A stretch of DNA of 14,247 nucleotides from CAYWEP01 sp964613075 (GCA_964613075.1 CAZTFV010000034.1:1-14247), one strand, 5' to 3'; positions 1-6,282 are shown, counted from the first letter of the stretch. The notes: generated by a model from the letters alone, not told the origin. Numbers and translations are program-made.

Positions 1-777
1 GTGATAAACCAGGCAAAAAACCAAAACATCGGTTGGCTCTACTGTCTGCAACGAGCAGGCGGACCGAATGATAATCCTTGGCCGGTACTCCCCTCCTACT
101 TTACTCAAATGGCAAATGAAATGCGAGGGACAAATCCTACTACCACAAAAGCGCCAACGAAAATTTCTACTCCCACGGCTTCTCCGCTGTCCACAGCCAC
201 TCCTTTTCCTACCCCCACGCATCCGAAAAATGGTACAAGGTTCTCCCTCACTCTTATTCTTCACGGAATCGGTAGCGGCGGGGATAACGTAAATCCGAAT
301 GCGGGAGGGAATAATTCTCCTCGCAATCCGCAACGAACAGTCAAGCTTACAATCCTTAATAGTCAAAACATTGTCGTTGCCAACCCGACCGGTGTTGTTA
401 CCTTTAATGCACAGAAGGGATATTTTAATGGCACAGTCGGACTTTCCGAAAAACTTCCCCAAGATTCTTATACTATCAAGGTGCAGACACAAAAATACCT
501 GATTAAACAGACGCCCATTGTCCTCTCCATTCCTCCGCACCAGGATACTGTCTCGATCGAACCACTTTCTTTTGTAGCCGGAGATACCAACGACGATAAT
601 GCGCTCAATATCCTCGATTACAACCAACTAGTGGATTGCTACAGCGATCTTACCCCGGCAAAAAATTGTTCCGATGAACTAAAGAAGAGCAGTAGCGATC
701 TTGATGATAACGGAACTGTCAACCTATCTGATTACAACTTGTTTATCCGTGAACTCTCCACGTATAGAGAAGAGTGA
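1..777 (+). CDS. Surface/secreted protein with C-terminal dockerin-like repeats (5' partial)
   Basis: The frame is open from the first base, and the GTG there coincides with the window edge, so the gene probably begins upstream. Numbering from that codon, residues 46-75 form a Thr/Pro/Ser-rich linker typical of exported multidomain proteins. Residues 80-190 look like a beta-rich domain (alternating hydrophobic segments such as TVKLTILN and SYTIKVQT). The end carries two calcium-loop-like repeats: GDTNDDNALNILDYN (194-208) and DLDDNGTVNLSDYN (233-246). These match the duplicated F-hand pattern of type I dockerins (Asp/Asn at loop positions, then hydrophobic-x-DYN). Dockerins normally bind cohesins in cellulosomes, but isolated dockerin-like tails also occur on surface proteins of non-cellulolytic bacteria, so the partner is unknown. 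A signal peptide cannot be assessed without the N-terminus. The gene converges with the next one (95 bases apart). Confidence 0.72.
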   Translation: MINQAKNQNIGWLYCLQRAGGPNDNPWPVLPSYFTQMANEMRGTNPTTTKAPTKISTPTASPLSTATPFPTPTHPKNGTRFSLTLILHGIGSGGDNVNPNAGGNNSPRNPQRTVKLTILNSQNIVVANPTGVVTFNAQKGYFNGTVGLSEKLPQDSYTIKVQTQKYLIKQTPIVLSIPPHQDTVSIEPLSFVAGDTNDDNALNILDYNQLVDCYSDLTPAKNCSDELKKSSSDLDDNGTVNLSDYNLFIRELSTYREE

Positions 778-872
778 ACATTTTGTAGGCATAAGTGACT
801 CTATGGTAACCGTCCACAAATTATATTTAACTATTTCTCAAGAATACGTTTTCAAAAAAACGAAACAAAAAC

Positions 873-1655
873 CTACTGCTCCAAATAGAGTGTCAAGCAC
901 TTAATCCCACCGCCTGACTTTTTAAATTCACTCATATCAAGAAGTATCGGTTCTATGTTCAGCTTACCAAGCTTCCGTTCAAGATCCCTGTCTAGAAAAC
1001 CTACCAGCAGCTTTCCCTTCACATACATACTATTGCCGATAAATCCTTCTGCCTGCTCTTTCGTCATCTGTATCGCGCCTTCTGTTTTTGCCAGATGCTC
1101 TTGTCCGTCCTGAGAAAAGGCAGGCGGATAATACAAAAATCCCCGTTCCCCAAGCGGGCAAAATGCCGTATCAAAATCATAAAAGTACGGATCGACCAAG
1201 TGAAGCGACACATACGGTACACCGAGCATGTCCGCGAGTTCTCTGTGAACCTCAGGATCAGAGCGAAATCCGTATCCCATGTAGAGTGTCCCCCTGTAAA
1301 AGAGTGCATCGCCTTCCCCGCCCTGAAAATGCGTCAGCGTTTTTACCTCATATTCGTGGTCTATAAACCACTTCTGAAAATGCGCTTCTTCTCCTTTTCG
1401 CTCTTTGTAGCGGAAATTCCCGCTGACAAATGTTCTACCGCGGCAGATACCCCCATTTGCTGTAAATACCATATCCGGAAGTCCTTGCACTTGCTGAATA
1501 AGCTCTATTTCAATCCCGAGGTCCTGATAGATCTTGTAAAGATTTTCCCATTGTACGAGTGCTTTCTGCCGGTCAACTTTATTCTCGACATGCATCCATG
1601 GGTTGATCTCATACTCGATATCAAAATAATCCGGCCGACACATCAGGATTTTCAT
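873..1655 (-). CDS. Amidinotransferase-fold hydrolase (arginine dihydrolase/DDAH-like) with altered catalytic residues
   Basis: A 260-residue protein of the amidinotransferase/dimethylarginine dimethylaminohydrolase superfamily (COG1834 type, like the N-terminal domain of cyanobacterial AgrE/ArgZ). These are pentein-fold enzymes that use Cys-His-Glu/Asp to attack guanidino groups. Visible landmarks are MKILMCRPDYFDIEYEINPW (1-20), LPDMVFTANGG (59-69), GEGDALF (113-119), GYGFRSD (127-133), DPYFYDFDTAFCPL (155-168) and GGGIKCLTL (248-256) with the nucleophile Cys253. Relatives usually read FEGxGDAL and FYHLDT. Here the matching sites are FQGGEGDAL and FYDFDT, so the general-base His is Asp160 and the first Glu is Gln; each differs from the expected codon by one C/G change. 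Activity is therefore uncertain. The frame extends to 1724, but that extension runs into a mobile element; the ATG at 1655 fits the family N-terminus and lies 7 bases after a good -10 box. The gene is divergent from the HTH gene at 1872. Confidence 0.85.
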   Translation of the reverse strand: MKILMCRPDYFDIEYEINPWMHVENKVDRQKALVQWENLYKIYQDLGIEIELIQQVQGLPDMVFTANGGICRGRTFVSGNFRYKERKGEEAHFQKWFIDHEYEVKTLTHFQGGEGDALFYRGTLYMGYGFRSDPEVHRELADMLGVPYVSLHLVDPYFYDFDTAFCPLGERGFLYYPPAFSQDGQEHLAKTEGAIQMTKEQAEGFIGNSMYVKGKLLVGFLDRDLERKLGKLNIEPILLDMSEFKKSGGGIKCLTLYLEQ

Positions 1656-1662
1656 ATTGGGG

Positions 1663-1691
1663 AGCATAGCAAGAAAACATAAGGAAAACAA
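1663..1691 (-). promoter_or_regulatory. Promoter of the amidinotransferase-fold gene, apparently leaderless
   Basis: Read on the minus strand: -35 TTGTTT (1691-1686), a 17-base spacer, then an extended -10 TGC-TATGCT (hexamer 1668-1663). The start codon ATG at 1655 follows 7 bases later, where the transcript should begin. There is no Shine-Dalgarno sequence before the ATG. The promoter lies between the start codon and the MITE, so the insertion did not separate it from the gene. Prediction from sequence only. Confidence 0.55.
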
Positions 1692-1702
1692 GCTGTCTGA
1701 TT

Positions 1703-1825
1703 GTAATCGTTCAGGAGTTGCCAAAGGTATTCTTCGAGTGAGGCTGAAAGCCGAATCGAGAAGTTCTCGACTTCGCTAACGCTACGCTCGAACAATAAAA
1801 GTTTTGTCAAATCCTGAACGGTTAC
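1703..1825. mobile_element. MITE copy A (123 bp, 23-bp terminal inverted repeats, 8-bp target duplication)
   Basis: The ends 1703-1725 and 1803-1825 are 23-bp imperfect inverted repeats (20 of 23 pair) beginning GTAA and carrying the core TTTGTCAAATCCTGA on the right. Directly outside are GTCTGATT (1695-1702) and GTCTTATT (1826-1833), an 8-bp target duplication with one mismatch. The interior is an arrangement of short inverted segments (TTCTTCGAG, TCGAGAA/TTCTCGA, GCTCGAACAATAA) with no coding capacity, so the whole element can fold back on itself. The same architecture and orientation recur at 6291-6425. GTAA termini plus 8-bp duplications are features of the IS66 family, so mobilisation in trans by an IS66-like transposase is a reasonable guess; no transposase is in the window. 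It sits exactly between the -35 boxes of two divergent promoters. Confidence 0.82.
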
Positions 1826-1834
1826 GTCTTATTC

Positions 1835-1863
1835 TTGCTTTGTTTGCAGGAAAAACGTATAAT
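1835..1863 (+). promoter_or_regulatory. Promoter of the four-HTH protein gene, apparently leaderless
   Basis: -35 TTGCTT (1835-1840), a 17-base spacer, then a perfect -10 TATAAT (1858-1863). The ATG at 1872 is 8 bases beyond the -10, so the transcript would start at or next to the start codon. The -35 begins two bases after the right target duplication of MITE A ends. The same TTGCTT-17-nANNNT arrangement is seen in front of ppsA at 12957-12985. Confidence 0.65.
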
Positions 1864-1871
1864 GCCCAAAT

Positions 1872-4031
1872 ATGGTTGAGGCTAAAAGACCTGATACTAC
1901 AAATGTAGATAGACGATTCAAAGTAGTTGGCAACACTGAGAACAAAAGATATCGAGCGTTAGTATTTGTGCAGCGAGATGAAAGAGCTGGCTCTCATACT
2001 GTTCCAGAACGATCGGTTGTCACCACTGATGGATTTCCTTCAATACCATTAAGGAGATTTGAAGAAACACCCTCTCTATTCCAAGCGGATCCTACTTTTG
2101 AGCCGACGGGGGCAGAAAGAGTTGCCCAACTGGCAGATACCTATTCATGGTTTAGACCCACACCTCTGAGTGAACTCGCAACAATGCAGGGTTCTGTCCC
2201 AACAATCGATGACCCATTTAGTAAAGAAAGTGTGGCCGCGAGAGTATGGGACTATTCTACCCAGAGAAGCAAGGCTTTAAATGGGATTATGGAAAAAAGC
2301 AGACCCGGAAATGTCAGGAAGGATATCAATGAGTGGAAAAAAAACAAACTGACCTTATCAGAATTTGAGCTACTGTATAAAATTGCATCAGGGCTTGAGG
2401 CCCAAGACCTGGCCTCAGCTCTAGGAATAGCAGTCAACACAGTAAAAAACACGATTGCTAGCATACACGGGAAGTTAGGATCTAAAACCAGAGTGCATGC
2501 CGTTTCTCTCGCGGAAAAAGCAGGAATAATTCTAACTGATGATTTGCTCCACGGAATAAGCTCGCCTATTCTCTGCGAGATGAGGAACTCCTTGTTATTG
2601 GTTATTGCTGGAATAACAGACCCAGAGCATCTGCAATCTTTAACCACAATAGCAAATCATCTCAACATAGCTCCGCGAACTATCAAAGATTACCTCACAG
2701 AGCTCCGTCAGATATTAGGAGTAAATAGCTTGGTTGACATATATAGATTCGCTCGGGCATACGAAGAAGGAAAAATCACAATGTTTAAGAACTCTAAAAC
2801 AGAACCCGACCCAGCAGCAGTCTTCCCTGAACACAGAGAAGTGTTCGGAGCGGTACTTAACCCGCAGCGAGTAAAAGAACATATCGCTGCATACGCTCGA
2901 TGGGCAGAGGCTGTCGCAAGAGAGAAAAGATGTGCAGTCAAACCCGTTAACGGCGATGACCTGGCAGACAATAGAGTTGGGATGCCGCTCACACAGCGAG
3001 AACATGAAATAGCTTATCAGGTAGCTTTAGGAAGCACTAACAAAAAGATCGCTGCTGTGCTCGGCATAAGCGATCGAACAGTAAAAAATCTCATATTGAT
3101 AATTATGAGAAAAGTTCAAGCAGGCTCCCGAGAGGCTGTTACTGTAAAGGGATTTGAGGAGATGTTCCTTGTGCAATCTGCATTTCCTCTTGAATATGAC
3201 TATTCAGGATATTCTCATCTGTTCAATAGCCAAAAGGAGGTATTTAACCTCTTAGCCGGTGGATTTAGAAATGCTGAAATAGCTCAGAATCTCAACATCA
3301 CAGAACAAACAGTCAAAAATCACATCACGGGGATACTTCGTAAACTTGGAGTTGAAAACAGAAGACAAGCTCTTCTATTAGCAGCTAAAAGAAAAGAACA
3401 CATGGCGAAAAAAACAGCCTCTGATCTCCCGTTCACAAATGAACACGCAGCTCGATTAAGAATGCTCCTTTTCGGCGTATCTAATGGCATTCCTGGGCCA
3501 TCAACGTCTGATAGATTACAATTGTTAGTACCTCTTGACGCGCGAACCGTAGAGGAGGCAGCCGGACACGCAATCGCATATGGATGCATAGCACCAGAAG
3601 CACTGGGTATTCCACAAAGTGTCATTGCGAGAGCTGTACACTTAACCGCAGACCAAGTTTCATTCCTCAACGCTTTTGGATCTTACACAACAAAACCCTT
3701 CTACAGACGCTTTGAAAAAATGAGCTTAAGCCGAGATGAAGGAATGAAAAAACTTGCCGCTGCTTTTGCAATACTCCAAATTCCAACAACGACCCTAAAT
3801 AGTACTGCAGCAAAAATGCTCTCAATTGCTGGATTCGTAGCAGAAGTTGAAGGGTATCGATACGAGCTCTCTGAACAACGAAATCGGTACAATGATTTTA
3901 TTAATATGCATACTCAGCCAGCAGCAACTGATGTATATATACAGACGCAAGATATAAAAAGGAAAGACCACCCCGGTCCCCAAGAATCGCCTCACAAGAG
4001 AGAGGCGCCACAAATATCCCCCGACCGTTAG
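1872..4031 (+). CDS. Protein with four tandem LuxR/GerE-type HTH domains, no receiver domain
   Basis: A 719-residue protein, probably a cytoplasmic DNA-binding regulator. Four GerE/LuxR-type helix-turn-helix units are visible: residues 159-219 (LASALGIAVNTVKNTI), 235-295 (IANHLNIAPRTIKDYL, more divergent), 372-427 (PLTQREHEIA then IAAVLGISDRTVKNLI) and 448-506 (IAQNLNITEQTVKNHI then LRKLGVENRRQALLLA, the closest to consensus). Residues 583-604 (VIARAVHLTADQVSFLNAF) may be a fifth, eroded unit. The first 150 residues and the tail 680-719 (charged, Pro-rich) match nothing I recognise. No phosphoacceptor receiver, PAS, ATPase or autoinducer domain is visible, unlike ordinary LuxR or MalT-type proteins, which carry one such HTH each. 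The start ATG is set by a strong promoter 8 bases upstream. The gene heads a plus-strand block with a second small HTH gene 26 bases downstream. Target and signal are unknown. Confidence 0.8.
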   Translation: MVEAKRPDTTNVDRRFKVVGNTENKRYRALVFVQRDERAGSHTVPERSVVTTDGFPSIPLRRFEETPSLFQADPTFEPTGAERVAQLADTYSWFRPTPLSELATMQGSVPTIDDPFSKESVAARVWDYSTQRSKALNGIMEKSRPGNVRKDINEWKKNKLTLSEFELLYKIASGLEAQDLASALGIAVNTVKNTIASIHGKLGSKTRVHAVSLAEKAGIILTDDLLHGISSPILCEMRNSLLLVIAGITDPEHLQSLTTIANHLNIAPRTIKDYLTELRQILGVNSLVDIYRFARAYEEGKITMFKNSKTEPDPAAVFPEHREVFGAVLNPQRVKEHIAAYARWAEAVAREKRCAVKPVNGDDLADNRVGMPLTQREHEIAYQVALGSTNKKIAAVLGISDRTVKNLILIIMRKVQAGSREAVTVKGFEEMFLVQSAFPLEYDYSGYSHLFNSQKEVFNLLAGGFRNAEIAQNLNITEQTVKNHITGILRKLGVENRRQALLLAAKRKEHMAKKTASDLPFTNEHAARLRMLLFGVSNGIPGPSTSDRLQLLVPLDARTVEEAAGHAIAYGCIAPEALGIPQSVIARAVHLTADQVSFLNAFGSYTTKPFYRRFEKMSLSRDEGMKKLAAAFAILQIPTTTLNSTAAKMLSIAGFVAEVEGYRYELSEQRNRYNDFINMHTQPAATDVYIQTQDIKRKDHPGPQESPHKREAPQISPDR

Positions 4032-4038
4032 GTCGTGG
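4019..4038 (+). other. Short hairpin across the stop codon of the four-HTH gene
   Basis: CGACC (4022-4026), loop GTTA, GGTCG (4031-4035); the stem can extend to 8 pairs with one mismatch (4019-4026 with 4031-4038). It spans the TAG stop at 4029-4031. There is no U-tract after it, so it is not a convincing terminator; it sits just before the ribosome binding site of the next gene and may simply space the two cistrons. Confidence 0.3.
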
Positions 4039-4057
4039 AAGCTTCAAGGAAGGAAAA

Positions 4058-4267
4058 ATGGACACCCAAGAGATAGTACCAAAAAACAACACAGAAATCA
4101 CCGTTTACCAGCTAAGGAAAGGGGCAGCTGATGGCTCAAAACACAGCTGGAGTTATATCGCAGATAAGTTAGGAACTACTCAATCGAAAGTGAGAAAGAT
4201 GTACGCAGCAGCTATAGAAACAGTAAGGACGAATGAGAGCTTTTTTGGTGCAAAGAGGAAACGATAA
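4058..4267 (+). CDS. Small helix-turn-helix protein (69 residues)
   Basis: A basic 69-residue protein. Residues 30-52 (WSYIADKLGTTQSKVRKMYAAAI, helix-turn-helix spacing: helix, GTT turn, recognition helix SKVRKMY) look like a single HTH; the C-terminus GAKRKR is strongly basic. It is too short for an effector domain. The start is supported by a clear Shine-Dalgarno AAGGAAGG (4046-4053) four bases before the ATG, the best ribosome binding site in the window and in contrast to the leaderless genes nearby. It lies 26 bases after the four-HTH gene and is probably cotranscribed with it, so it may be a partner or co-regulator. I do not recognise the family. Confidence 0.65.
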   Translation: MDTQEIVPKNNTEITVYQLRKGAADGSKHSWSYIADKLGTTQSKVRKMYAAAIETVRTNESFFGAKRKR

Positions 4268-4305
4268 AGAGAAGGCGATGAAAACAGACCGCACGCTCAC
4301 GTCTT

Positions 4306-5085
4306 ATGTATAATAAGTTAGTGTATTATACAGTGACACCAAATCCCTTTGTGCAAAGCTGTTCCACCTCCGAGGTGGTAACACATTTATCTTCGACTGG
4401 ATTTCACATTGACTATTTTCTCAAGGGTACTATAATCCTTATGCCCAGATCTATGCCTCATCGCTTTGGGAAAGAACTTGAAGGTAGTCCCAGACATGAA
4501 TCTTCGCTGATCCCAGAAGATATTCATGAGCGTGGAGGACTCACGCCACAACATTGGAAAATCGTCTTGGATAGACTTGGACAATCACCTCTTCTTGACA
4601 GTACGAGTATTAGGGATTATGCAGCAGCTGTTATTCATGGGGAGTTTTCGGATATTAATTTTCACCATAGGGAATACTTAGGAAGTAGACATTGGAAGAA
4701 TATCAATACGGCCTTTGCAGATGAAAAGCCGTTTTTGGTGCCACACAGAAGACGGCCATGGAGTAGGAACGAGTATCCCTCGATAGTAAATGATATAGTC
4801 GACTATGCTCTTTTAGAAGAGCATGCCACATATACATTGAATGATTATATTCATTCTGACATGGAACCTACTATAAAAAAGGCAAGAAGGTTACGGTGGG
4901 AGTGGGAAAGAGAAAGTGAATTCTCAGGTAGATGGTCAGGTGAAGAAGTGATGTTCTGGAATAAATTTAGATGGGTGAAAAGAGAGTATGCCACTTACTC
5001 ATATCCAAAAACAATCGAGGTAGAATTTCCGTGGTCAGGGCCAGAAGGGAGAACTGAACGTAGACCAAACCCCCAAGCTGGGTGA
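4306..5085 (+). CDS. Hypothetical protein, N-terminal part of a possibly TGA-split frame
   Basis: An unrecognised soluble protein of 259 residues from ATG 4306, rich in aromatic and charged residues (e.g. RRLRWEWERESEFSGRWSGE near residues 194-213) and ending in a hydrophilic tail (residues 245-259, Gly/Pro/Arg-rich). No signal peptide, membrane segment or known catalytic motif is visible. Start choice is open: TATAAT at 4309-4314 overlaps the ATG, and an in-frame GTG at 4321 lies 6 bases after it, which would fit the leaderless pattern seen elsewhere (protein five residues shorter), although no good -35 accompanies it. The frame after its TGA (5083-5085) stays open to 5583, so this and the next ORF may be pieces of one 425-residue gene or a readthrough pair. 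It is 38 bases downstream of the small HTH gene. Confidence 0.6.
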   Translation: MYNKLVYYTVTPNPFVQSCSTSEVVTHLSSTGFHIDYFLKGTIILMPRSMPHRFGKELEGSPRHESSLIPEDIHERGGLTPQHWKIVLDRLGQSPLLDSTSIRDYAAAVIHGEFSDINFHHREYLGSRHWKNINTAFADEKPFLVPHRRRPWSRNEYPSIVNDIVDYALLEEHATYTLNDYIHSDMEPTIKKARRLRWEWERESEFSGRWSGEEVMFWNKFRWVKREYATYSYPKTIEVEFPWSGPEGRTERRPNPQAG

Positions 5086-5136
5086 TCAGAGAGAAAGGAA
5101 AAAACTGTTCTCTTAGATGACGAAGATAAAGACTAT

Positions 5137-5583
5137 TTGTTAGACGCCTGTTTCTTGTCGAGAGATGAGGTATTGAATCCGACACTGCAGTCTCTTGAAC
5201 AGCTAGGTAACACGCTTCTCGCGAAGGCACGAGAGAATCCTGATGAGATTGAAGAGAAGTTTAGGCAGAGAATGGAAGCGAAATTTCGAGAGTGGAAAAA
5301 CATGACTCAATTCACCTGGCCCGGAGGAGTCCCTCTACATGTACAAAAAAGAGTTGCTAGAAAATTCCAACAAGCGTTTCTAAACCATTTTGGTATTGTG
5401 CCTACGATCTATGAACAAAAACTTAGCACCTCTAGTAACGATAGTTGGCTGATCGCCAGAGCAGATGGCAATAAAACTTTTGGAAAAACTTTCGGAGCAT
5501 CAATCGTTCTACCAGGAGTACCATCGAAAGACACGCTCATTATTTTTCCTCCTCTAGTGGAAAAAGTAGTTGGTAAGGATTAA
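5137..5583 (+). CDS. Hypothetical protein, same frame as the upstream ORF after a TGA
   Basis: An unrecognised 148-residue protein if translation begins at TTG 5137. Residues 14-55 are predicted to be helical and charged (KARENPDEIEEKFRQRMEAK), followed by a segment with WPGG and a C-terminal beta-like stretch (ASIVLPGVPSKDTLIIFPPL). The start is doubtful. There is no ATG or GTG in frame after the preceding TGA at 5083-5085, the purine-rich GAGAAAGGA (5091-5099) looks like a ribosome binding site but has no in-frame start at the right distance, and the 17 codons between TGA and TTG encode an acidic sequence (LLDDEDKDYLLD) that reads like normal protein. Alternatives are continuation of the 4306 gene through TGA, a nonsense-split pseudogene, or an assembly error; an ATG at 5117 in another frame would serve if an indel occurred. 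Confidence 0.5.
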   Translation: MLDACFLSRDEVLNPTLQSLEQLGNTLLAKARENPDEIEEKFRQRMEAKFREWKNMTQFTWPGGVPLHVQKRVARKFQQAFLNHFGIVPTIYEQKLSTSSNDSWLIARADGNKTFGKTFGASIVLPGVPSKDTLIIFPPLVEKVVGKD

Positions 5584-5805
5584 AAAAGTCATTACTGCTG
5601 CTATTTAGGGGATGGTTAGTATTTCTTAGGAGCATATTTTAACAAATGCAAACGCTTTTTTCATGTTCTGTCTTCAATCACTTCGCACATTCATGTAAAA
5701 TATCTAACCGCACTAAAAGCGATTGAAATCAAGGGATCGTGGTGTGTCTCCCGAGGTGCAAAGCTAATGTACTTCCGGTGTGGAATAAGTAGACACGTCG
5801 GGTAG
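5584..5805. other. Intergenic region between convergent genes, with a possible pseudoknot
   Basis: A 222-base stretch with no credible ORF, tRNA or rho-independent terminator. It holds two crossing complementary pairs, GTGTCT (5744-5749) with AGACAC (5791-5796) and CCCGA (5750-5754) with TCGGG (5798-5802), which is the order of an H-type pseudoknot and works on either strand. No riboswitch class that I know fits. The arms are short enough for chance. Confidence 0.3.
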
Positions 5806-6276
5806 CTACGTTATCTTCAGAATCGTATAAGAACTCGTACCGGCGGGGGCTGAAATACTGACTGTATCACCCACCCTTTTGTTTAATAGTGCTTTTCCCA
5901 GAGGAGAAACGCTCGACAATTTTCTCTCTCCTGGATTTCCTTCGTACTCCCCAACAATGCTGTACGTTACTTCTTTCCCACTATTTGCCAATACAACGGA
6001 TACTCCGACCGTCACGACGCCTTCTTGCTTTACCTCAGTCACTTTTCCATATCGGATCTGATGCTTGAGTTCGCGCAATTGCCGATCGATGAAGTTCAGT
6101 TTAAATCTCGCTGCTTTGTACCACCCATTTTCACTTAAATCCCCCAACTCTCTCGCTTTTTTTAAATCTTCAACAGCCAATTTTCGCTTCGCTTGTAGCG
6201 ACTGATGTTTATTTTTTACCGCCTCATAGCCTTCTTTTGTAAAAGATATGGTACAAATGTTTTTTGTAACGCTCAT
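5806..6276 (-). CDS. greA: Transcription elongation factor GreA/GreB family
   Basis: A 156-residue Gre factor of typical length, which enters the RNA polymerase secondary channel and stimulates cleavage of backtracked RNA. The N-terminal coiled coil (about residues 10-75) carries the tip motif GDLSEN (45-50) with the two acidic catalytic residues, Asp46 and Glu49. The C-terminal FKBP-like domain has the family signature SPLGKALLNKRVGDTV (124-139). Two starts are possible: ATG 6282 (adding Met-Leu) or ATG 6276. I chose 6276 because a -10-like TAAAAT (6288-6283, minus strand) is 6 bases before it, as at the other leaderless genes, and there is no Shine-Dalgarno. A MITE target duplication begins immediately upstream of the 6282 codon. 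The gene is divergent from the FMN-regulated transporter. Confidence 0.93.
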   Translation of the reverse strand: MSVTKNICTISFTKEGYEAVKNKHQSLQAKRKLAVEDLKKARELGDLSENGWYKAARFKLNFIDRQLRELKHQIRYGKVTEVKQEGVVTVGVSVVLANSGKEVTYSIVGEYEGNPGERKLSSVSPLGKALLNKRVGDTVSISAPAGTSSYTILKIT

Positions 6277-6282
6277 TAACAT

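Noticed and set aside
845..872. Terminator between the two convergent genes at 777 and 873
   Set aside because: CGTTTT/AAAACG (847-862) is a weak A/T stem and the T-runs on the minus strand lack a stable hairpin before them.
1095..1682. Plus-strand ORF of 195 codons
   Set aside because: It is antisense to the amidinotransferase-fold gene, whose motifs are unmistakable; the product has no recognisable features.
1656..1724. N-terminal extension of the amidinotransferase-fold gene to ATG 1724
   Set aside because: The extension is encoded by promoter DNA, the target duplication and the MITE end; family members start at MKILM (1655).
2252..3670. Several minus-strand ORFs of 90-130 codons inside the four-HTH gene
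   Set aside because: They overlap each other and a convincing coding frame on the plus strand; cysteine/serine-rich shadow composition.
5083..5085. TGA read as glycine (genetic code 25, used by Gracilibacteria and relatives)
   Set aside because: Other genes end naturally at TGA (777, and 8871 in an ATGA overlap), and recognisable genes have no internal TGA, so the standard code applies.
5117..5143. Tiny ORF starting at ATG 5117 as the start of the 5137 gene
   Set aside because: It is in a different frame and stops after eight codons; it would need an indel, for which there is no evidence beyond the missing start.
5721..5733. CRISPR-repeat-like GATTGAAATC
   Set aside because: Single occurrence, no repeat-spacer array and no cas genes.
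5744..5802. Cyclic-di-GMP riboswitch resemblance (GCAAAGC and CCGG segments)
   Set aside because: The order and spacing of the conserved blocks do not match the aptamer, and no gene follows on the plus strand.
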